This document shows positions 21,210-31,959 of a stretch of 64,000 nucleotides of DNA, one piece after another. This stretch comes from Isoetes taiwanensis (Eukaryota > Streptophyta > Lycopodiopsida > Isoetales > Isoetaceae). The position numbers were made by a program, and so were the translations under genes. A model generated the notes under the pieces. That model was not told the DNA's origin. It was given only the letters and a program-made list of their open reading frames with translations, and ran no database searches. The first letter of the stretch is position 1; each line of letters begins with the position of its first letter. The stretch covers positions 880,405 to 944,404 of the forward strand of contig JAJEKV010000173.1 of assembly GCA_021234155.1 (NCBI GenBank), in the 5' to 3' direction.

Positions 21210-24200
21210 TCATGATGCCTCCTCAGCAGAAGCTCTGTCAAACAAAGAGTCCAAATCATTAAAGAGCAAAGTGAAAAACTGAAAGAAACCATTGAAGTTT
21301 CCTAAGGAATCCCAGCATCTGTCATAATTCAAGCCCTGCTTTGCCTTATGAGCCATGGCAGCTTCAGCTAAGAGGACCTGAAGGGAAGCTTTAAGTTTAT
21401 TCAGACTTGGGGCCGATCCAGAGATAGCAACTTCATTTCTATGTTTCCATATGGCCCAGCAAGTGAGGATCCGAATGGTTCCTTTGAAAGGGGAATTCTG
21501 ATTTAAGTATTGTAGCAAGGAAGCCTCATCAATAGGAGGATGCTGCACCAAAGGTTGAATCCACTGCCAAAAAAGAGAAAGCCAAGGACAGAGGAAGATG
21601 TGTGAACTTGTTTCAGTGGAACCACAGCCCATTGGACATAAATCAGAGATTTGATTGTCTTTAGGCTTTTGTTCAGCAGTAACCATCTGAAAAGCCCAAT
21701 TTTGCTGGCACATTGGAGTTTCCACCCCTGTCTTATGATTTCAATAGCAAGATCCTGTTGGCAATTCCAAGCTCTGCTCACTTTTAATTGAGACATGTCC
21801 AAAAGCATACTATAAATTTTAGAAACCTTATATGGACGCCCACCACAGGTCCAATTCTGATCTTCATTTACTTGTCCAACTGGGTTTCGGGTTAAAGCAG
21901 CATAGATGCTTCTGTTTGTATCCGTGTCAGGCAGGATCGATGTGAGGTCTCCCCAATCTTTCCATTTATCACCATTTTGCATGGAACCAATGGTATGTAG
22001 ATCTGCATAGCGCCATTCCTTATACTTAAAACATCCCTCCTCTTCCCCAGTCAGGTCCTGATGCCAGAAGAAACTAAAATCATTACTGACAGAAGTCAAA
22101 GGCCGAGCTCTGAAGCAAGGAGATGCTTGGTTCCATGCAGAGAGAATTCTTCTCAAAATTTTGGATGTGCCAGGGGCAGCTTTAAGTTGAAAGAAAGCTG
22201 AGTCAGGAAGATGATGAGGGAGTGAAGGAGACCCTACTAGAGATGTAACCCCCAGCCAGTACTTTACCAATTTCAAAGCTGGAGAGGGGGCAGTAGACAT
22301 TAAAGATCTCCAGACTAGCTTTGCTGCCAGGGCTTGTGCTTGGACAAAAAGGTCTTTGCAGCCCAGGCCTCCTTCTTTCCTAGGCAGAGTCAAATTACTC
22401 CAGGAGACCATTCTGGCACCTTGCCAGATATAATCCCTCATGGCTGATTCTAGCTTCCTATAGGAGGATTTATCAGCAATGATGGCTGAAGAAAAAAAAA
22501 CGTGTGTACTTGCAATCACACTATTAACAATCTCAACTCTTCCTGCAAGGGAAAGGGATTTAGGATACATTTGTACTTTTTTCCTCATCCTATTGACAAT
22601 GGGATCCCATAACCCCGCCAGATTCATGTTAACTGCCAAAGGTAAGCCAAGTAATTTGGTGGCAGTTTTGTGACCTGTGACCTTTATTCCATGGATCTCA
22701 TCTTCCTCAGATTGCAGGATAATTGTGCTTTTACTTTTATTCAGATGGACTCCTGATGCACCCCCAAAAAGATTTAGCATCTCCGTGAATTTTGGCAACC
22801 GAAACCATCATCTTGAAGGAAAGTAAAAGTATCATCTCGATACCGCATTATAGAGAAAAACTCCCAAATCCCCGTGGGCGCTTGAAGACATTTTATTTCC
22901 TTGGCGGCTAGGAGAGAGACAGAGTGGCCCTTGTGACCATTTCAAAGCAACTATCAAAAACAGATAGGGGGCCAAGGGACACCCTTGTCTAACCCCTTTT
23001 TTACATTCAAAAAACTTTGAAGGGGTGCCATTCACTAAAACTGCAGAACAGCCAGCCACATTCAAGCTATGCACTCTACTGATAACCTTATCAGAGAAGC
23101 CAAGCTGTGCCATAGCTTTATATAAGAAACTCCAATGAATGGTGTCATAAGCTCGTTTGAAGTCCAAATTTACCAAAGATGCAATTCTGTTTGGAGAAAA
23201 GATTCCAATGCAATCCTTCATGGGCTCCAACAAAGTTGTCTAAAATACTTCTTCCTGGAAGAAATGCAGATTGGACTGGATTGATGATTTTTTGCAAGGT
23301 ATCCTTCATTCTATTCGCCAGAATCTTGGCCAGGATCTTATAGGTGGAGTTTGTGAGGGAGATTGGCCTCCAGTCAGAGAAAGAGGCTGGAGCATCTACC
23401 TTAGGTATGAGGGCAATTAGTCCAAAGATTTATTGCGGGGATGAAGTTTTGGGAGCGCACCGCACCCCCGAATGAATGTGGTGACATCCTGTTTTAAGAT
23501 ATCCCAAAAGGTGACAAAAAATTCGGGAGGGATACCATCAGGGCCAGGACTTTTTCCACTTGCCATCCCTTTAAGGACCTTCTCAATCTCCCTGTCTGTA
23601 GGACACTCAAGAAGCTGAGTATCATCCAAAACCCTGTCAGCTGGTCCCAATTTATCAAAAAAGACCTGGAAGCTTTTTTCATCCACCTCTCCATGAGCAA
23701 ACATATTCTTGTACTTATCATGAAAGAAATCCATTAAGCTTTCTTGCCCTGAGATGATTTGACCACCATCTGAGATCGAAATGATACCATTGTTCATCAT
23801 TCTCCCTTTAGCAGTTTTGAAGAACAACTTGGAACTGCATCTATCCATACAGTTGATATTTACACATTTGCTTCTAATGATTAAGCCTCTGGCCTCTGAT
23901 TCCTCTATATTCTTTACTTTTCTTTCCAGAATTCCTTCCTCCTGCTGCAGTACTATATTGTGGGGGTCTTCAAAAATCTTTTGTCTGATTTCCTTGACTT
24001 GAAGGTACACCTCCTTTCTCTCCTTTTTTAATTGTTCATTCCAGTTTTTTCCCCAAGTCTTTAGCCACTTCTTGATTTGCCTCATTCTGACAACAAAACC
24101 ATTCATGGAACCACTTTGCTGCAGGGGAGTATTCCTGAAAGTCATGGCAAAATCTTTCATTATTCAGCAGACTGGTATTCAGTTTAAAGGGAGAATTTGA

Positions 24201-24914
24201 CCCCCCTTTGAGAGAACTTCCATACTCCAAACTCTGGGGAAAATGATCTGAAATGGAGTTACTGTGGTCACTTTTGATGATTATTTGGGACCAGGTGCAA
24301 TCCTTTGTGTAGAATCTATCCAGAAGACAGAAGACCCTGTCATTACCTGCCCTCTTATTGCTCCATGAATATACATTGGCTGAGGATGGTGCATGATAGA
24401 CAAATTGTGAGACCAATCTATCCCACTGGGTTCTCTCATTTCTTGTCATATTCAGCTTCTTTCCTAATTTCTGGTCCCATTGGGGTGTATTGTTGAAATC
24501 CCCACTCAAGATCCAACAATCAGCATTTTGGGAGTTGATCCAATCAGCCATCTCCATCCATTGTCTCTCCCTCTCCCCTGGATCAGTAGATGCATACACA
24601 TTTATGATACCAACCACTTCCCCTTCAATTCTCAGAAAGACAACCTGCCATCTACCAGTTTGGTCCTGGTAGGATCCAATATAAGGAAAAGAGTTCCAAA
24701 TAGTGCAAATCCCACCCTTGGTCCCATCTGCAGGGGACCAAATAGAATTTCCATTTGGCATGATCCAATTCCCAAGGTTTGAAGCTTCAAAGCTTGGCAG
24801 CCTGTGCTCCTGGACTAGAATGATATCAGCCCTCATCTCCTTCATGGCTATGATTGCACGTTTGCATTTTAGAGGGCCTTTGATTCCTCTAAGGTTCCAG
24901 GTCACTATCTTCAT
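21210..24914 (-). pseudogene. LINE B ORF2 (endonuclease-reverse transcriptase), broken
   Basis: The APE-type endonuclease starts MKIVTWNLRGIKG (24,914) and contains VQEHRLPSF, SGDFNNTPQWD, DRFYTKD and SDHFPQ. The reverse transcriptase follows with GKSPGPDGIPPEFF (about 23,530), NLDFKRAYDTIHWSFLY (about 23,150), GVRQGCPLAPYLFLIV (about 22,980) and, in another frame, YRDDTFTF near 22,840, where YADD is usual. The C-terminal part has thumb-like sequence (NLTLPRKEGGLGCKDL), a zf-RVT cysteine/histidine cluster (CPMGCGSTETSSHIFLC) and a final helical tail. Frame breaks near 24,100, 23,400, 23,233, 22,815 and 21,510 inactivate it. Confidence 0.85.
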
Positions 24915-26617
24915 GGTTTTTTGGATCTAGTGATTGGCCCATACGGATTGGGAGCATAGACCTTCCTCTGCCTAGTTTTTTTAGTTGTTTGAGGTGTGAA
25001 GAAAGCCTCGACCCCTACAGCAGCCTCAGACTCATCCTCAGTGTTACCCCCATCATCCCCATCATCCCAAAACTTTCCATGAGGGGTGTCAAGCTCCATT
25101 TCGAATTCTAGAGAGGAGGGAACTACCTCATTCTCTACCTCCTTCTCCTTATCTTCCATACTCCCCCAATGCTGTGGGGAGAGGACTCCTTGTTCAAGCA
25201 AGACAGGGGAGTTTTGAATAATTAGATCAGTAGGGAGAATCTCCTGTGAAACTGGATCCACTCCCTCTTGAAGGTGGCCTGCCTCTTGTAGTTCCTTAGA
25301 TAATTCTTGAAGCTCCTGATCATGGCCCTTGGGAGGCTGATCTGTGTCTTTGAACAGATTAATAACAGGAGGAGGAGAAGCTTTAAAGGAGGGCTCCCCT
25401 TGTTCCAGGAATTTGCCACCAGAGTCATCCGATTCTGAGTAGTCGTTTATCGGGGGGGCAGTAGGCTCCTCTATGGTAAGAACCATAGCTCTGTGTTCAT
25501 GGGCTGGAGTCACCACCAGGGCATCAGGGTCAATGATGGCTTTTCCTTTAGCATTATACAGAACCTTGACTGTATTTGCTTCATTGAACCTTACCTTTTT
25601 CCTCCATTCTGGTTTCTGTTCCTTCTGTTTCCTTTGATCTTCCTCTTGTATCTGTCTCTCCTTTAATTTCTTTGCTTTTCTCTTTGCACTGCCATTTTTA
25701 TTCTTCTTAAATGCTTGGGCAGACCTGTTAGGAGTTTTACCCTTCCTGGGGGTGATCCATTCATCCTCTTTTTTGAGTTCCACCTTATGGGCTGTCCTTA
25801 TTTCCCGAGCTCCCCTGCAAATTCCTCCACCATGGAGCCTAATACCACAAATTCCACAGGGCTGTGGGAGGCCATTCCAAGCCAAATTCAGAGTTTTTGG
25901 GTTCCCAAAATAGTCAATGTATTGGATATTACAGGGAATCGGCTTGAGGAGGTCGATTTGAGCCCAAACTCTTGGGGCTCTATCAGGGGAGACTTCCAAG
26001 GCAATATAGTTTCCCGTGTCTTTAAAGAGGGATAGAAGAGATTGTTCATTCCAATACATGGGATTCAACCCCTGCAAGGAAGTCCAAGCTGGATGGAAAA
26101 ACTCATTTAGACTCTGTGGGTCAAAACCAGGATACCATTTTTGAAAAAACAGTTGGGTATTTGCTTTGGTGATTGTTCCCCTTTTCAGGAGCAGAGTAGC
26201 TGTCTGGGAATTCTCGCATTCAGCAATAAAAAAGGGAAATTCCATCCAATAGATGTTTCTTATAGCAATACCCTTTTCTTTTTCCAACTCAACCTTTAGG
26301 GACTGTAGTCGCACTCCCTCATGACGAACACAGCCAATAAGACCCAGAGAAGAAAGATATTTTAGTTTATTTTCAACAGCAGGATTTTTGAGCTTACCCA
26401 CACAGACTGGAACATGTTTGTCCTTCAACTCTTGCCTGACTACCTCCTGGAGTTGATTTCCATAGTCCAAGATGGGCTGAATCACTCCCTGTTGTCTCTG
26501 TCGCGGCCCCACTCCCGTTCCTGATCGTGTGTTCACCATGCTGGGCAGCCAAGTGAGGAAATCTCCAAAGGTGACGCAGCTATCGACCCCTTGTCCGTTC
26601 TCAATCTTTATCAGCAC
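24911..26617 (-). CDS. LINE B ORF1 protein (nucleic-acid-binding, Cys cluster)
   Basis: This is a single intact frame of 568 codons. The N-terminal half is an RNA-binding-like globular region with NPMYWNEQSLLSLFKDTGNY and WNGLPQPCGICGIRLHGGG, the latter ending in a Cys cluster (CGIC...GGGIC) as in plant L1 ORF1 proteins with a DUF4283-like domain and zinc knuckle. The second half is lysine-rich (KKNKNGSAKRKAKKLKERQ) and then acidic and low-complexity, ending in RKVYAPNPYGPITRSKKP. Its last codons overlap the ORF2 start by a few bases, a usual arrangement in L1-type elements. Product: RNA chaperone/packaging protein for the element's own transcript. Confidence 0.75.
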   Translation of the reverse strand: MLIKIENGQGVDSCVTFGDFLTWLPSMVNTRSGTGVGPRQRQQGVIQPILDYGNQLQEVVRQELKDKHVPVCVGKLKNPAVENKLKYLSSLGLIGCVRHEGVRLQSLKVELEKEKGIAIRNIYWMEFPFFIAECENSQTATLLLKRGTITKANTQLFFQKWYPGFDPQSLNEFFHPAWTSLQGLNPMYWNEQSLLSLFKDTGNYIALEVSPDRAPRVWAQIDLLKPIPCNIQYIDYFGNPKTLNLAWNGLPQPCGICGIRLHGGGICRGAREIRTAHKVELKKEDEWITPRKGKTPNRSAQAFKKNKNGSAKRKAKKLKERQIQEEDQRKQKEQKPEWRKKVRFNEANTVKVLYNAKGKAIIDPDALVVTPAHEHRAMVLTIEEPTAPPINDYSESDDSGGKFLEQGEPSFKASPPPVINLFKDTDQPPKGHDQELQELSKELQEAGHLQEGVDPVSQEILPTDLIIQNSPVLLEQGVLSPQHWGSMEDKEKEVENEVVPSSLEFEMELDTPHGKFWDDGDDGGNTEDESEAAVGVEAFFTPQTTKKTRQRKVYAPNPYGPITRSKKP

Positions 26618-27264
26618 CTCTGCAATCTATTTCAACTGATCCTTCCCTTTCCGACTCAGCTTGCATATCAGTCCAAGAAATGCCCTTTCGATTTCTGTCC
26701 CTTCAATGTCTGCCCTCTCTGTTCCCTTCGGTACTGTACCAACTGTCAACTCATTCCTATTACCTTTTCCCAAGATCTGTCCTACTGTCCCTTTTGCAAA
26801 CCCCGAGGTGGGATTCCCTCCCCCCTTCCCGGCGGTCCCACATTCCATTTTTTAATATTTTTTTCCTTGACAACACAAACCCTACCACCTTACCGAGCAC
26901 CACACAAACAATTTTAAACAAAAACTTTAACCAAGATCCTGCCCTGAGACCAAGAACAGAATGGGTTGAACACCCCCGCTGCAGGGCTGTCACCTACAAA
27001 TTCACCTAGCCAAGCCTCCACTACCTGAACTTCAAGATCTTCCTCTATTATATGAGAAGGGGAGATAGGATGAAAGAGATCATCTGGGAAAAATTGGTGG
27101 TAAACCAAGCTTTTCCACAAGACCGCATCATCCCCATCTAACCATCCACATGAGATCTTCCTTCCTTCTGCAAGAATGGCAAAATATCTCATGTTCCCAG
27201 ATTAGGGTTCGTGCGCCCTCCTCCCGCCAGCGCCATGTGCTCAGTTTTTTATTTTTTCGCTTGT

Positions 27265-27692
27265 CCATTTGGGTTTTAGACCAGTGCTTAAAGAAGGAAG
27301 TCTTATACAAGAAGAGTGCTTTCACTAAGGATAGGATGTCCTTCGTTGAGTGCTGCAGCCATGTGAAGGATGTACGTACAATGAAGTCAGCTGTAGGAGC
27401 TGAGTTACAAAGGCTATCGGGGGATGTGGCATTATCTGAAATTGGATTGCTGGACAAATACAAGGTCAGTAATGATGACATCAAGAAGTTTGTATTCTGG
27501 TCAAAGGACTTCCTAAAGAATTGGAAGGCTAAAAATACAAAACATAAGGAGACTCTACCCCTAAGGTACCGGGCCGAGTTGAGAAGAAAAGTGGCGCTTT
27601 GTGAAGAAGATTACCGGAGAAGAAGACATTGTCCAAAGATTCAGTCTCCATTGGGTACAAAGGTCTCTTGCCGTAATCAACTTCCGCCTTAA
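27265..27692 (+). pseudogene. Cargo ORF, part after the LINE B insertion
   Basis: The continuation of the frame at 20,439-20,647 reads VLDQCLKKEVLYKKSAFTKD, SFVECCSHVKDVRT, then KKFVFWSKDFLKNWKAKN, and becomes basic (RRKVALCEEDYRRRRHC) before a stop. The join across the 13-bp duplication keeps frame, so the ORF was open when LINE B inserted. No domain recognised. Confidence 0.5.
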
Positions 27693-28870
27693 AAATATAT
27701 CACTCTTTTGTGTTGGACAAATAGGGTGGGAGAGGAGATATGGGCATGAACCGTAAGGACTACAAGCAGCCTTCTTTACCACCAGATAGGATTGACAACC
27801 CGAGAGGTCCTTCACTATTGTCATCGTTTGTCCTTGGTGAGTCACATCAAGATGCACTATCCGGCCGCTCATGATCCGAGTGCCTCAAAGTTATTAGGGA
27901 GGGATGCCTAATATATGATGTTAAGGATAATGAGTCTGCTAACGTAACGGGAAGATGGCACATGTGATCTTTATTATGATATCCATGCCGTCCGACGAGG
28001 AATATGATATTGCTAAGGCCAAGGGTGACAATAGCGGTGCATGGGAATGTTTTCTTCTAGATGATCCGGACTTAAGAACTATATTCTTTCATACGGATCG
28101 ATCAGATCACCGTAATCAGATGAGTCGAAGAGGATGAGGATCGGGACCCCTCCCAAGTGGGGAAATCAAGTACGAAGCTACAAACTAAGGAGAAGGGCTC
28201 CTTAAATAAAAATGGATTTCCCCCTATGGTCTGCTTACCTCGTCGAGGCATTTGCTCCAATTGATACAACCTACTTGGAGCTTCATGTTGGAGGTTATAT
28301 TGCCCGAGAGGCTCTTATGGGTGCAAGAAGATGTCACTGCTTTGTGAGTTATGAGCAGGCCAATTCTTGAACCATTCCTCATGCATGTGCTTGTCAAGTC
28401 TCCTAAAGGCCCTTATGGCAACCCCGAAATCATCAAGAATCAAAAGTCTCAGACTTGTCCAATTCAAACCTTCCGGTGAGGGAACTAGTAATCTAGCGAC
28501 CGATAAGGAAAGCAAGAATGAACAAATAGTCGCTAAACCGGCTGCTCAAAGTACCGTGATGGCGGCGAACTTAGGGAATATCCTTGCCCACATTGCGGTG
28601 ATGCAAGCAACAATAGAGTAGATTCACAAAGTTAACAATGAACTAATTGACAGGGAAACCGAAAATGAAGGCAACGGCGCGCTCTAGTGATTCACATGTT
28701 TGCCAAATCGATAGTAAAATAATGTCGGGCTTGTGAAGGACGCAAATGAACTAATAGAAAATAACAATTCTAACAAATGTAAGAAGACGAAGATTAAGGG
28801 TGGCGAAGGGGAGAATGACGCCGATGACGGCAAAAATAAACCGAAGATGATAGGTATGGCCTTGCTCATT
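27693..28870 (+). pseudogene. Decayed cargo coding region
   Basis: Short in-frame pieces in changing frames look coding: MNRKDYKQPSLPPDRIDNPR near 27,750, MPSDEEYDIAKAKGDNSGAW near 27,990, GTSNLATDKESKNEQIVAKP near 28,480 and a lysine/aspartate-rich piece near 28,770. Stops and shifts separate them. They lie between the interrupted ORF and the HAD-like domain and probably belong to one long ancestral gene. Confidence 0.35.
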
Positions 28871-29065
28871 TAAATCGCTACCACGCCGTGATTTAATTTG
28901 TATTACCTTTGAATTAAATCGCGCCAAGCGTGCTTTGATTATTTTTCGTTGTCAAACTAAATCACCGAAGCCGATTTGGTTATGACTATTTCAAATCACG
29001 CTTGGCATGCGTTGTATTGTTTGTATTATCGTATCTTGCTGACCGGATACATGTTTGATGTTTCA

Positions 29066-29548
29066 GCTTGCATTGCGTTTCTAAGAAGGTTGTGGTGTTC
29101 GACCTAAACGGAGTCCTTTGCAAGACTTTTCCGAAAAATAAAGTGGCTAGAGAACAGTTTCATCAGACACCAGTAGAATCAAACACCAAGTGGATCTATC
29201 CGCCGCCAAGACTTGAAGGAGATGCTAGATGAGGCATTCGTGTTATTTTGAGTTGGTAATTGGTCATCCATGGAACTAAGGAACATCAAGGATACTTTGG
29301 AGGCACTGGGGGAAATGCGTAGACATTGGTTGACCTTTTGGGATCAGAACAAATGTGTGAAGTTCACTAATCCCAAGGATCCAACAGGCAAGCCTATCTT
29401 CATCAAACACTTGAGTAACATGATGGACGAACTTGGTATCGAGAATAAGGATGATATAATCATAGTGGATGATGATGCTCTCAAATGCTTCTACAATCAA
29501 ACACAGGCCCTGAATCCACCATCTTACGATCCAAAAAACTTTACATGA
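29066..29548 (+). pseudogene. HAD/FCP1-like phosphatase domain, broken
   Basis: After a TTTCAG acceptor the frame reads KKVVVFDLNGVLCKT. The D-L-N-G motif matches HAD motif I (DxDG) with Asn at the second acidic position. A TAG/TGA interruption and frameshift near 29,230 follow. Then VGNWSSMELRNIKDTLEALG corresponds to the motif II region of NLI/FCP1-type phosphatases, and IENKDDIIIVDDDALKCF to the motif III/IV end, after which the ORF closes at SYDPKNFT. The family dephosphorylates proteins such as RNA polymerase II CTD; whether this copy had a full catalytic site is unclear because the second Asp is replaced. It is the last cargo gene before the right TIR. Confidence 0.55.
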
Positions 29549-30012
29549 TGATGATTTTCTCGGTGAAGTTTGTGTCTATTATGCATAATTTGGCTATGGG
29601 GATGACGATTGGGTGAAGTGTTAGATTCGGCACTTTAACCGGATAGAACGGTGACATGGAACCACACCTTGTTAAATACGTGGAAAAACATGGATTGATC
29701 CCTTAATGTTTTATTGGAATATATGATATTTTTGTATGATATTTGTGCCATGTATCGATAATTTCGAGTCTGGAATTGCCTCGCAAATAATGCAATCTGT
29801 TATTATCAAACCTAATATTATCATCTATCGAACAAGCAATTTTGGTCTCATCTATGTTAGCAACTTGCTCTTCATTTTTGCATATTTCAATTCGCATATG
29901 AAACGTCACACGTGAATCGCAACCTTATGTTATTTTTGAAGTCCAAGAAAAAAGATTAAAAAAAACAAAAACCCCCTAGAAGACAATAGCAGGTTGGCGT
30001 GATTTTGGAGTT
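29549..30012. other. Gene-free stretch before the right TIR
   Basis: AT-rich, no gene seen. It contains an A-rich run near 29,955. Confidence 0.4.
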
Positions 30013-30207
30013 GACATAATCCCAATTTAATTGGATGATGGTTAGTTTGTGTAATTACCAAAATGCCCTTATGAGTTTCGAAATTACCAAAATGCCCTTG
30101 TGTATAGTAGGTGTGTAGGGCCATTTTAGTAATTTTAAAACTCATAAGGGCATTTTGGTAATTACATAAACTCATAGGGGTATTTTGGTAATTTTCCCAT
30201 AGTTTGA
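30013..30207. repeat. Right TIR, expanded by a hairpin, and right target duplication
   Basis: The outer TIR (30,171-30,199) and the inner block (30,013-30,044, AATTTAATTGGATGATGGTTA) both match the left end in inverted orientation. Between them lie about 125 bp absent from the left end. This insert is itself an inverted repeat (AATTACCAAAATGCCCTTAT against ATAAGGGCATTTTGGTAATT). TAGTTTGA at 30,200-30,207 is the target duplication. Confidence 0.85.
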
Positions 30208-31410
30208 AGCTCTATTCTTCTTGTTTCTTTGTTGGGTTTTATTCTTTTAGTCTGATTAGTTTCATGTTTGGTTGTTGTTTCACTTTGTCCTTACTCATGG
30301 TCTATTACTCCTCTTCCGGCCTTTTGTTTACTTATTCTATTAGTCATTGTTAGTCTTGTTTTCACGTTGTTTGGTCCATGTGGTTCATGTTACCCCTTTC
30401 ATCGCAATCTCATTGCTCTATCCCTCTGCTTCGTTTGTTTCATTTACCATGTGATCTTTGATCCGCTCCATCCCACTCAGTCCTTGAGTCTAGTTGGTCC
30501 CTAAGGTTGGCATGCCTCGTCAGTTTGTTGGTTGACCATCGTTTATTCATTTTTGGCTTCTATACTTTGAGTTTGACCAGTGCATATTTTCTAGAACTTC
30601 TTTTTCACTTGATTTCGTATGAGAACTATAACTTACTATAGTATGTCTTTTGTCGTTATTGCGGCTGCATTATTATCAATGTGCCCTGTTCTTGTAGTCC
30701 TACTTGTACTCCATTTGCTTCATTAGTTCTTTCTTTTGCCAATTTTGGTCATCTAAATTGACACTTATGTCCTGTGTCTTTATGGGATCCTTCTTTGTCC
30801 TCTCTATTGCAGCTTATCCGTGTGTTCAATTGTCAAATTTGTTCCTCTCGCCCTTCTAGTTCTGGCGGTTTTTCTATTGCCTTTATCCAATTTCCTCCTT
30901 TTGCTCCGCCTGTTCCATAGTTAGTGGTCTCTTTAGTTCTATTGATGCTTTCCACCTTGTTTTTTGCAGCGTCATTGCATCAGGGCCTGATCACCAATGT
31001 GCCGCTTCATTTCTTCGATCTCGATGTTCCACCATCGTTATTCATTTTTCATAGTGTCTGCCTTGATATTTGTTCTTGTTTCGGTCATCCTGTTTCTTCC
31101 TATGGACTCCTGCACTCTTTGCTTGTGCTCCATTGCTTCTGTAGTTCTTGTTACATTTTTTCTTACTCACTTCCCCCTTATTCCTCCAAGCTGATCATCG
31201 GACACTTTCCTTTCCCGAGTTTTTTCTATCATAGTCTTTCATTGCCCGAATTGTCCCTCTCTCCATTCTATGTCTAGCGGCCATGTTCTATTGCCTTCAG
31301 TCATAGTTGTATCCACTTGTTCTGCTTGTTCCATGGTTGGTTGGATTCATCTATTTTGAGTTTATTCTTTTGGTCTCATTATTGTTTAGCTTTGTTATTT
31401 TAGGTTTCCT

Positions 31411-31959
31411 ATGTTTAGCTTTGGGAGTTGGTTACTGGGGTTATACGATCATGATCCCCGACGTGGTAGAACTTGTGCCTATACGTGTCCTCCACTTTGT
31501 CTGCCATAAGGCAGCAGGATAACCTCCACAATAATTGTGTGAGTATGAACCAGTAAAAAATGGCTTCCATGTACACTGGGGCTGGTATACTGGTTGTTGT
31601 CTAAAATTTCTCCGACTTCCTGAGGCGGGATTCTATCCTGCCTACAAAGTCTGCATGTATGGCTAAAGTTTTGCCCAACGGATGTGTGGTGAGTTGGTAT
31701 AGGCCTAGTAATGCCAAAATAAATGTGCACTTGGTCAGGGGTTTAAACCTTGGCCAGTGTATGTTTAGCTTTGGGAGTTGGTTACTGGGGTTATACGATC
31801 ATGATCCCCGACGTGGTGGAACTTGTGCCTATACGTGTCCTCCACTTTGTCTGCCATAAGGCATCAGGATAATCTCCACAATAATTGTGTGAGTATGAAC
31901 CAGTAAAAAATGGCTTCCATGTACACTGGGGCTGGTATACTGGTTGTTGTCTAAAATTT
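31411..31959. repeat. Direct repeat, 2 x 199 bp, 350 bp apart
   Basis: 31,411-31,609 (ATGTTTAGCTTTGGGAGTTG to CTAAAATTT) recurs nearly identically at 31,761-31,959. The intervening 151 bp are unique. The second copy leads into a LINE A-family 3' end, so the repeat may be LINE 3'-UTR sequence. Confidence 0.85.

Larger units (their letters stand above)
20648..27264 (-). mobile_element. LINE B: near full-length L1-like retrotransposon
   Basis: This 6.6-kb non-LTR element is on the minus strand. Its 3' poly(A) is the T-run at 20,644-20,663. The target duplication CCATTTGGGTTTT lies at 20,635-20,647 and 27,265-27,277. Order on its own strand: 5' leader (27,264-26,618), ORF1 (26,617-24,911), ORF2 (24,914-21,210, broken), 3' UTR. 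The clean 13-bp duplication and intact ORF1 indicate a fairly recent insertion, younger than the cargo gene it interrupts. Confidence 0.9.
14082..29009. repeat. Dispersed 13-bp palindrome family, ~20 copies
   Basis: The consensus is CACGCCWGGCGTG, often flanked by TT/AA. Copies start near 14,082; 15,301; 15,928; 15,973; 16,150; 16,201; 16,257; 18,256; 18,294; 19,865; 19,897; 19,927; 19,973; 20,005; 20,027; 20,059; 20,091; 20,130; 28,920 and 28,997. Some are imperfect (CACGCTAAGCGTG, CACGCCAAGCATG). All lie inside the TIR element, none inside LINE B, and I found none elsewhere in the window. Several sit upstream of TATA boxes. Confidence 0.8.
10604..30199. mobile_element. 19.6-kb cargo-carrying DNA element with TIRs and 8-bp target duplication
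   Basis: Left end CGGGAAAACTACCAAAATAC and right end (reverse strand) TGGGAAAATTACCAAAATAC are inverted copies, and similarity extends to CCCCTATGAGTT. TAGTTTGA lies immediately outside both ends (10,596-10,603 and 30,200-30,207), a perfect 8-bp target duplication. Deleting the element and one duplication rejoins the T-rich repeat field. Inside are a broken transposase-like gene on the minus strand near the left end, several plus-strand cargo genes, about 20 palindromes, a MITE (19,540-19,861) and LINE B (20,648-27,264). Without LINE B the element would be about 13 kb. An 8-bp duplication is typical of hAT, P or KDZ-type superfamilies; the superfamily is not assigned. The transposase is frameshifted, so this copy is not autonomous. 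Confidence 0.85.

Noticed and set aside
14082-29009. The palindromes as G-box or CRISPR repeats
   Set aside because: They lack the CACGTG core of a G-box, and spacing is irregular with no spacers, unlike CRISPR.
30268-31277. Hydrophobic plus-strand ORFs in the right T-rich field
   Set aside because: Same cause as the left field; no conserved motif.
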